This document shows positions 57,991-64,000 of a stretch of 64,000 nucleotides of DNA, one piece after another. The notes beneath the pieces were generated by a model. The model saw only the letters and a program-made list of their open reading frames with translations. It had not been told where the DNA came from and did no database searches. Each line of letters begins with the position of its first letter. Within the stretch, counting starts at the first letter, position 1. Made by a program: the position numbers and the translations under genes. The DNA is from Photobacterium piscicola (lineage in GTDB: Bacteria > Pseudomonadota > Gammaproteobacteria > Enterobacterales > Vibrionaceae). The DNA is taken from contig NZ_FUZI01000015.1 of the NCBI RefSeq assembly GCF_900166965.1, positions 1 to 64,000 of the forward strand, in the 5' to 3' direction.

Positions 57991-58440
57991 AAAACCTCCT
58001 AAAATATGGTTAAAGGGAAAGTTATTTCTTATAAATAGTTATATCAATTTTAATTTCAATATGATCATAAAGTAGACCGCTGTACTTATTCAATTATTAA
58101 ATGCGTAATTCTGTTATTAAAATAGTATTTTTTTGAATTTAAACTTAGTTATTAATACTAAAAATACATATGTATAAATTAATTATTATTTAAGTGTAAT
58201 TATTACAATAAAATCCAAGAGCCAACTTGTGGTAATGTTGTATTTTTGTTTGTTTTATTGGTGCTTATTGGGTGTGATTGTTGGTTATTGCGATGCTATT
58301 AATGGTTTGTGTTGATTGAAAATTGAAGGATTGGTAATGGAAGAAGTGTTTTGTTAATAATTTCACGTAATCTAATATGAATAGAGTCGTAATTAAAGGC
58401 TTAATATGAATGGAGTTGTTAATAATACGGGATAGAAAAG
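57991..58440. other. 450-bp AT-rich upstream region of torECA
   Basis: There is no ORF of note. It must contain the torE promoter. Two tor-box-like decamers lie at its right end (58375-58413). The 380 bp between these and torE is very AT-rich, with no hairpin I could single out. Confidence 0.6.
58375..58413 (-). promoter_or_regulatory. Two tor-box-like direct repeats (TorR sites)
   Basis: On the minus strand CTATTCATAT (58375-58384) and CCATTCATAT (58404-58413) match the TorR decamer CTGTTCATAT at nine and eight of ten positions. They are 29 bp apart in the same orientation. They lie about 385 bp before torE, unusually far. Confidence 0.5.
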
Positions 58441-58459
58441 AGAGCTATCAGATAGCTCT
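58441..58459 (-). terminator. Terminator of purC
   Basis: AGAGCTAT (58441-58448) pairs with ATAGCTCT (58452-58459). On the minus strand CTTTTCT follows, 11 bp after purC. Confidence 0.65.
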
Positions 58460-58469
58460 CGAATAAATA

Positions 58470-59573
58470 TTAATCAATTAATTGATATTCTTGGCGTAAT
58501 ATATCAATAATTTCACTCTTTGGATCTTGGCTTAGAGTAATTGGCTGTCCAGTGATTTTTTCTGCGATATTGGTGTAGATTTTAGATATCTGCATTAATA
58601 TATCTTGAGGGAGCGCATTCTCTGTCGCTAGTGCAAAACGTTCAGGCATACGTTCTTTATTTAATAAAATATCTGGATCTGGAAAGTAATTAAGTAACAC
58701 TTGACGGAAATCTTCTTTGGAATTTTCAACGATCTGTCCGTCACGATAAGCGGCACCATCCCAAATTCGTGATGAATCTGGTGTACCCACTTCATCCATA
58801 TAGATAAGTTTTTCATTACCGTTAGCATCTGTAACGTAGCCAAATTCAAATTTAGTATCGACAAAAATTTGGTCTAATTTTGCTAATTCGTGACTAATAA
58901 CTGTAAATCCATCGGTTAATAGTTTTTCGTAATAGTTAATATCATCAGTATTTCGGAAATTAAAGGCTTGGTAGTTATTGATGAGATCTTGACGAGTCAC
59001 GTTAACATCATCCGCTTCAGGCACATTAGGGATGTCTTTTAGGATACCTTTGGTTGAGGGGGTCATTAGAAGCTCTGAAAGTTTTTGATCTTTTTCTAGA
59101 CCTTCTGGTAGTTCGATACCACAGAAATTGCGTTCACCTTGCGTGTATGATCGCCACATTGAACCTGTGATGTATTGACGACAAATAGCTTCTACCATTA
59201 CAGGTTTTGCTTTTTGTACAATCCAGACAAAAGGATGGGGAATATCAAGAATATGGCTATCGGCTAAGCCATTATCTTTAAAGAGTTTAAACCAATGATT
59301 TGAGATTGCATTAAGTGCCGCGCCTTTACCGGGAACACCTTTCAAACCACCTTCACCATGCCAAATACAGTCAAAGGCGGAAATGCGATCACTGATAATC
59401 ATAATTGCAAGAGGCGCATCAGGTTGAACGTTGTAGCCTTTTTGTTGAATTAGACGACGACTGTCTGCGTCTGTTAGCCAATAAACAGAGCGTACTTTTC
59501 CACTGTGAACGGGTTTATCGGTACGGATGGGCAGGTCGTCATTGACGGCAAGAACTTGATCAGCAAGACTCAT
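58470..59573 (-). CDS. purC: SAICAR synthetase (PurC), long form
   Basis: A 367-residue phosphoribosylaminoimidazole-succinocarboxamide synthase, step eight of purine biosynthesis (CAIR + Asp + ATP). Blocks are [53 protein letters not shown] and [16 protein letters not shown]. It is the longer form (over 360 residues) seen in Vibrio, as against the ~237-residue E. coli enzyme. A PurR box lies upstream; the gene is monocistronic. Confidence 0.95.
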   Translation of the reverse strand: MSLADQVLAVNDDLPIRTDKPVHSGKVRSVYWLTDADSRRLIQQKGYNVQPDAPLAIMIISDRISAFDCIWHGEGGLKGVPGKGAALNAISNHWFKLFKDNGLADSHILDIPHPFVWIVQKAKPVMVEAICRQYITGSMWRSYTQGERNFCGIELPEGLEKDQKLSELLMTPSTKGILKDIPNVPEADDVNVTRQDLINNYQAFNFRNTDDINYYEKLLTDGFTVISHELAKLDQIFVDTKFEFGYVTDANGNEKLIYMDEVGTPDSSRIWDGAAYRDGQIVENSKEDFRQVLLNYFPDPDILLNKERMPERFALATENALPQDILMQISKIYTNIAEKITGQPITLSQDPKSEIIDILRQEYQLID

Positions 59574-59692
59574 GGTGAAATTCCTATTTCAAAATGATGG
59601 CATCGAAATACAGAGTGTTTAAGATAAACATTACCTCAAGCACTCATCTTATTAAGCATAATACTCGGTTCATTGTACGACTACCAGTAAAA

Positions 59693-59708
59693 AAGCAAAC
59701 GATTGCTT
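59693..59708. promoter_or_regulatory. PurR box upstream of purC
   Basis: AAGCAAACGATTGCTT matches the PurR consensus (ACGCAAACGNTTNCNT) with a near-perfect dyad, about 120-135 bp upstream of the purC ATG. Purine repression is inferred. Confidence 0.75.
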
Positions 59709-59728
59709 TTTGGTTTAAAATGGTGACA

Positions 59729-59766
59729 AATGTAAAGTATGGTAATGAAATATCATACTTTACATT
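59729..59766 (-). terminator. Perfect 13-bp hairpin after the YdjM-like gene
   Basis: AATGTAAAGTATG (59729-59741) pairs with its exact complement (59754-59766). It lies 24 bp beyond the stop of the minus-strand gene; the T-tract is weak, but position supports a terminator. Confidence 0.6.
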
Positions 59767-59789
59767 ATGAGATAGTGTTTTATTGGGGA

Positions 59790-60554
59790 TTAAAAACGTT
59801 GATAAAAGGCATGTAAATCACGGGGCGTAATATAAAACATGTGCAATAACCATTGTTTAGTATCGTCCAGGTTGAACCAGACAGGTGTAAATTGGAAATG
59901 ACTCCAATTTGTGACAACTTGTAGTGCACCATCATAACTTGGTGCTAGATCAAATAAGATAACAATGGCGATAACCTGAGCTAGGCTAATGAACGGTTTG
60001 GTAAAGGCAAAAGGTTTAAGTGCGGTGCCAAATGATGATTTAAAGCGTTTGTTTGATAGATCGACGCTGTATATTTCATCAAGGACTAAATGTACGATGC
60101 CGCCAAGTAGAACAAACCCGCCAGCAAACCAGCTATCAGTCGCTGTATGCCCCAATAAGACGCAAATATGGACACAACAGAGTGCAATAAGAGTCACAAA
60201 TGAAATCGAGTGACATGCGCCACGGTGAACCGTACAACGGTCAAATACCGCTTTGCCAAAATAACGAATAGTAATAAACAATGAGATGACATACAAAATC
60301 AACTCAAGCATTGCGACATGGGTGTAAATATGGCTGATGAGTAAAAAACAACAAAACCCAGCCAGAAGTGTAAACAATGCTTTCATCGACGTTGAGTGGT
60401 CTGAATCAATGTCAGGTAGAAGCCCACCGATGGTGCCAAAAAAAGTCATCCATAGTGCAATGCTGGGGCTAATATGATCAGCCGACAACAATGTAGTTGC
60501 TGTTAAACCACTAACAATTGCTGCAATTGTGAAATGGGTCGAGAAATTTGCCAA
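59790..60554 (-). CDS. YdjM-like metal-dependent hydrolase membrane protein
   Basis: A 254-residue, multi-helix membrane protein of the DUF457/YdjM group. The conserved polar residues are GGLLPDIDSDHS (residues ~43-54), HRGACHS (~114-120) and GGIVHLVLDEIYSVDL (~152-167), which together would form the His/Asp metal site. In E. coli YdjM is an SOS-linked inner-membrane protein, but no LexA box is evident here. The substrate is unknown. The start MANFSTHFTIA is typical. Confidence 0.82.
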   Translation of the reverse strand: MANFSTHFTIAAIVSGLTATTLLSADHISPSIALWMTFFGTIGGLLPDIDSDHSTSMKALFTLLAGFCCFLLISHIYTHVAMLELILYVISLFITIRYFGKAVFDRCTVHRGACHSISFVTLIALCCVHICVLLGHTATDSWFAGGFVLLGGIVHLVLDEIYSVDLSNKRFKSSFGTALKPFAFTKPFISLAQVIAIVILFDLAPSYDGALQVVTNWSHFQFTPVWFNLDDTKQWLLHMFYITPRDLHAFYQRF

Positions 60555-60740
60555 GAAAAATGAATTCCAACTGGATACATATACAGGTATTTATCACTGT
60601 TAGTTATCTTAGTTCAATATTTATCACACTTTTAATGTAATTTATGAAAGTGATTGAGTGAAAAAGAATCATTTTAGTTTTTAGTTGCAATTAAGGTGAA
60701 TAAATTGCTTTCTCAATTTGAAGCTGAAAGGAGTAAAGAG

Positions 60741-60775
60741 AGTAGCTGTATACGCTTTAAAAGGTCACAGCTACT
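60741..60775 (-). terminator. Hairpin after the DUF445 gene, weak terminator candidate
   Basis: AGTAGCTGT (60741-60749) pairs with ACAGCTACT (60767-60775). It lies just beyond the stop of the minus-strand gene; it has no strong T run. Confidence 0.4.
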
Positions 60776-60795
60776 TGAAATTAAAGCAGGTGATC

Positions 60796-61509
60796 TTAAC
60801 CTGTAATCAATGCTGAAATGATGCCGATAATACCACCAAAGACTCCGCCCCAAATAACCAGCCAACCCAGGTGTTCGCTAATCATTTTTTCTACCATTTC
60901 TTTGACCATTTTAGGAGTAAGTTCATTTAAACGTTGGTCAATAATATCTTCAATTTTACTTTCAATATCATGCAATGTTTCAGGTTTGGCTAATTGTTGT
61001 TTCAGTGCTGTTTTAAAATTATCTTGTTCACTGATTTCTGTTACTGATAGCTGCATTTTCTCAATAAAAGGTTCACGTAATGGTTCCATGGCTTCTGGGC
61101 CACCCATCATGGTGATCATGCCGCCAAAGGATGAATTCATGATCACATCCAGTAATGAATCAAAGGTTGGTGCAAAATCAATTTTGCTGATAATTGGTTG
61201 CATATCCAGCACGGTTGATTGGTCGGTATCTTGGCTTAAAAAGCGACTAATGTTTTGTTGAGTAAAAAACTGCTCCATCATTAGGTTTTTAATGGCTAGT
61301 TTAAACGCTTCAAAGCGAGCAGGGATAACACCTGAACCATAAAGGCCGGGTACTTTTTCAAATAACATATAAATGGCAAGCCAGTTTGTTAATGCACCGG
61401 AAAAAGCAAATAAGCCACAGTAAAGAATGATATGTTGATTACTAATATAACCAATGAATAAGAGAAGGAGAGAGAGCACATTGGTCATTAAGCTTTTATT
61501 TTTTATCAT
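60796..61509 (-). CDS. DUF445 membrane protein
   Basis: A 237-residue protein with two N-terminal helices (SLLLLFIGYISNQHIILYCGLFAFSG), then the DUF445 block GALTNWLAIYMLFEKVPGLYGSGVIPARFEAFKLAIKNLMMEQFF, a helical soluble middle, and a C-terminal helix (LGWLVIWGGVFGGIIGIISALI). The function is unknown; relatives (YjiN, YheB) are also uncharacterised. It is a single gene. Confidence 0.85.
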   Translation of the reverse strand: MIKNKSLMTNVLSLLLLFIGYISNQHIILYCGLFAFSGALTNWLAIYMLFEKVPGLYGSGVIPARFEAFKLAIKNLMMEQFFTQQNISRFLSQDTDQSTVLDMQPIISKIDFAPTFDSLLDVIMNSSFGGMITMMGGPEAMEPLREPFIEKMQLSVTEISEQDNFKTALKQQLAKPETLHDIESKIEDIIDQRLNELTPKMVKEMVEKMISEHLGWLVIWGGVFGGIIGIISALITG

Positions 61510-61766
61510 GATGTAGTTCTTAGTAGTAACACCGATTGAAACGGCAAATAAAGACAGTCAATGGCGCATAGCCACCAATAATGGAGCCGAATTTTAACAA
61601 TAGATAGTGACCAATGCCAGATTTTGCTGGGCTACACCATCTTTGATTACACGATGTTTGGTAGATAAAGGAGTGTGGATGTAATGTCATGTTTTACGAT
61701 TTAAACTTTATATGGCAATTGCTATACTCGTTTGCTATGCGTTTATTGCCTTACTGAGTATTTTTA

Positions 61767-64000
61767 ATGACCCGTTTTACTGCTGAACAAACTGCTTTTA
61801 TTCATCATCAGTCAGGTAACGCACTTTGTGTTGCTGGTGCGGGAACGGGGAAAACAACAACGTTAGTCGGTGTTGTAGAACATAAATTACAATCAATCGC
61901 AGCAGAACAAATGTTGGTATTGATGTTTAACCGTGATATTCGCACCGATTTTAAGGAAAAGTTAGCACAGATCCCGTTAGCCGCGCGCGTGCCTGTCCAT
62001 ACTTTTCATAGCTTTTGTTTTCAGCTATTAAGACAGTCGGGGTATCTATCTGCGACGGGTTATCAAATTGATTTTAATAATGGTGATAGTGATAAAACCA
62101 TTGCTAAACTTGTCTTACGGCAAATGGCGGCACAAGAAAAATCGTATCAAAAACAACAAACGTTTAAAGATCCTCGCACTATTGAATTGTTAATGAGCTT
62201 TATTGGGTTAGTCAAAGCACATATGTTGCCGCCCAAAGAGGTATTTGATCTCTCTGAAATTAATAGAGAATATGCCTTTATCATTGAAGCATTTTTGAAC
62301 TTTGAAACTGTACGTAAAGAGCGTAAACAGCTATTTTTTGATGATTGGCTGGTAGAAACTATACAGTTATTAAAAAATGATCAAGCTCTATGCCATTACT
62401 ATCATCAGCAAATTAAATTTATGATGGTTGATGAATTTCAAGATATAAACACCGCGCAATATCAATTGTTGAAATTACTATTATCACCACAAGCTCAGTT
62501 AGTTGCGGTAGGTGATGTTGATCAGTGTATTTATAAATGGCGGGGTAGTGCTCCACAATTCATGCTTAATTTTGAACAAGATTTTGCGCCAGCAACGACA
62601 TATAGTTTGTCGCATACGTTTCGATTTGGGCATAGTTTAGCATTAGCGGCTAGCCATTTAATTGCTAATAATAAACAAAGATTTCATGACTTTCAGACCA
62701 TTGCGCATGAATCTGTTGCGGATACTGCTGTGGATGTTATTGGTACCGCTCGCCAAGTGGGAGAAATTGCGCAATCAGTGGCTGATTTTATTCAACAAGG
62801 TGGTCAACCTGCTGAAGTGGCTATTTTAGTTAGACGTTGGTCACAGGCGATGTTATTTGAGTTAGCTTTTTTAACAAAGAAAATACCTTACCATATGCCG
62901 ATCGGTTCGGTGTTAACACACAGTCGTGAAGTAAAGTTGTTAATGGACGTTATGATATTAGCAACGGGGCGTTTTTTAACATTAGCAGATAACGATAAAG
63001 CCAATTTATTGTTTAATTTATTATCTTTTCCACACTGCTATGTACCTAATAAAAGTTTACGCCCATTGTGTGAGTCTTTATCACAGCGGCCAAGTAACGA
63101 ATGGCTTAGTTTAATAAAGCAAACTGAAAAAATTCAACCTACATTAAATCTAGAAACGTTTAAAGATCGGATTGAATTATTATTAATGCTGCAACGAAAA
63201 GGAAAGTTTAAAGCGCTGGCGGTTTATAAGCAATATCGTCGAGACAGTGAACTTGATAATTGGATTTGGAAAACAGAAGCAACGGCAACGGAAATAGAAG
63301 AAGCCGTTGAACGTTTAGACAGTGTTGAAACCGTATTAGAATCAATGGATCAAACCTGTGATAAAGCTTTACAGTATTTTGAATATTATACTCAACAGTC
63401 TGCAGCTGAAAACCAATCACACCAAAATAACAGTGTGCAACTAACCACTATCTTCAGAGCTAAAGGATGTGAGTATAGTCAGGTACATTTACCTTATTGG
63501 GATAAAGATGCTTTTCCTTATGTTAATCGATCATCATTGGGTATTTCAGCAGATACAGAAGAAGAACGTCGACTTGCTTATGTAGCAATAACACGTGCCA
63601 AGCATAGTGCCAAAATATATTATACGGTTGAGAATACCAAGAAAGATCAATATGTGCGTAAAGACAAAAATGCCAGTCAATTTATTCTAGAATCTAAAGC
63701 TGATGTTGCGCAGGAAATTGGCCCTCAACTTTATCATGATGGTGAGCTGCCATACCATAAATCACCTGTTGTGCAGGGATATTATCGTCGTTTAGCTCGT
63801 ATTGATGACATGCAATTACCACCAAAGGTTGTTGCTATTTCTTTGCCTGAGATAAATACAGCAGGAGAAAGTGTTTATAGCTATGAGTGGGCATTACAAC
63901 AACCGATACCGGATAAAGCTGATAAATTGATCCGTAGTATGGTTCAAACAAAAACGACTAAATATTTAGAAACTGAAGTAATACGTATTATTCGAGAATT
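61767..64000 (+). CDS. UvrD/Rep-family superfamily 1 DNA helicase, 3' end outside window
   Basis: The frame runs from ATG 61767 (MTRFTAEQTAFIHHQSGN) without a stop to the window edge, giving 744 visible codons. Motifs in order: Walker A CVAGAGTGKTTTL, motif Ia-like MLVLMFNRDI, motif II MMVDEFQDINTAQY, motif III AVGDVDQCIYKWRGS, motif IV-like LSHTFRFG, motif V TTIFRAKGCEYSQVHLP and motif VI EERRLAYVAITRAK. This is an ATP-driven 3'-5' DNA helicase of the UvrD type, distinct from UvrD, Rep and RecB in its compact N-terminus. It may be a paralogue with a role in repair; the C-terminal part is not seen. Confidence 0.9.
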   Translation, partial: MTRFTAEQTAFIHHQSGNALCVAGAGTGKTTTLVGVVEHKLQSIAAEQMLVLMFNRDIRTDFKEKLAQIPLAARVPVHTFHSFCFQLLRQSGYLSATGYQIDFNNGDSDKTIAKLVLRQMAAQEKSYQKQQTFKDPRTIELLMSFIGLVKAHMLPPKEVFDLSEINREYAFIIEAFLNFETVRKERKQLFFDDWLVETIQLLKNDQALCHYYHQQIKFMMVDEFQDINTAQYQLLKLLLSPQAQLVAVGDVDQCIYKWRGSAPQFMLNFEQDFAPATTYSLSHTFRFGHSLALAASHLIANNKQRFHDFQTIAHESVADTAVDVIGTARQVGEIAQSVADFIQQGGQPAEVAILVRRWSQAMLFELAFLTKKIPYHMPIGSVLTHSREVKLLMDVMILATGRFLTLADNDKANLLFNLLSFPHCYVPNKSLRPLCESLSQRPSNEWLSLIKQTEKIQPTLNLETFKDRIELLLMLQRKGKFKALAVYKQYRRDSELDNWIWKTEATATEIEEAVERLDSVETVLESMDQTCDKALQYFEYYTQQSAAENQSHQNNSVQLTTIFRAKGCEYSQVHLPYWDKDAFPYVNRSSLGISADTEEERRLAYVAITRAKHSAKIYYTVENTKKDQYVRKDKNASQFILESKADVAQEIGPQLYHDGELPYHKSPVVQGYYRRLARIDDMQLPPKVVAISLPEINTAGESVYSYEWALQQPIPDKADKLIRSMVQTKTTKYLETEVIRIIRE

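Noticed and set aside
59731..59764. TGTAAA...TTTACA as a TyrR box
   Set aside because: The half-sites are 22 bp apart rather than 6 and form part of a longer hairpin placed as a terminator.
60818..61261. 147-residue plus-strand ORF opposite the DUF445 gene
   Set aside because: It is a Ser/Ile-rich mirror of a gene with a recognised domain; it has no ribosome site.

Overview
The window looks like chromosomal DNA of a marine member of the Vibrionaceae, most likely Photobacterium. The base composition is AT-rich. It carries a torECA trimethylamine-N-oxide (TMAO) respiration operon, a giant Vibrio-type RTX adhesin, an SEC-C protein of a family I recall being named after a Photobacterium profundum locus, a long-form PurC, and an AaeXAB-type efflux operon. 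The genus is inferred from gene content only. I saw no rRNA, tRNA, CRISPR array, insertion sequence or prophage.

Layout. 1-5.9 kb: the 3' part of a giant adhesin (six near-identical 324-bp repeats, a von Willebrand A domain, RTX repeats, a type I secretion signal), then a DUF2884 periplasmic protein. 6-11.2 kb: a 51-residue membrane protein, phospholipase pldA, radical-SAM ygiQ and a YbdG-like mechanosensitive channel. 11.4-16.7 kb: an RNase HI with a viroplasmin-like N-terminus, then a LysR regulator divergent from an aaeXAB-like efflux operon. 16.9-21.2 kb: dcuC, a LysR/MFS divergent pair and a PliG-like lysozyme inhibitor. 21.3-25.5 kb: glpABC, the anaerobic glycerol-3-phosphate dehydrogenase. 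25.8-30.9 kb: an unrecognised membrane protein, a DUF4250 protein, metR divergent from metE with recognisable MetJ and MetR sites, and an HslJ-like lipoprotein. 31-37.7 kb: a second MscS-family channel, an unknown protein behind a perfect dyad, a DUF1971 protein and pstSCAB with a Pho box. 38-43 kb: a LysR regulator, nupC behind a PurR-like site, two small proteins and an aromatic amino-acid permease with a Phe/Tyr-rich leader ORF. 43-48.2 kb: an Ap4A phosphorylase-like HIT protein, an NlpC/P60 peptidase, and a two-gene unit coupling a solute-binding protein to a membrane diguanylate cyclase. 48.2-53.4 kb: a TrmH-type methyltransferase, the SEC-C protein, an intergenic region with candidate small transcripts, and zwf-pgl-gnd. 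53.5-61.5 kb: a coiled-coil protein, torECA, purC with a PurR box, a YdjM-like membrane protein and a DUF445 protein. 61.8 kb to the end: a UvrD-family helicase that runs off the window.

Several modules suit an organism moving between oxic and anoxic, nutrient-variable water: TMAO respiration (torECA), anaerobic glycerol-3-phosphate oxidation (glpABC), C4-dicarboxylate exchange (dcuC), phosphate scavenging (pstSCAB), nucleoside uptake (nupC), and surface attachment or c-di-GMP control (adhesin, binding protein plus diguanylate cyclase). The observations I rate most worth checking are the binding protein/diguanylate cyclase pair, the leader ORF before the aromatic permease, and the 49.2-49.5 kb intergenic transcription candidates.
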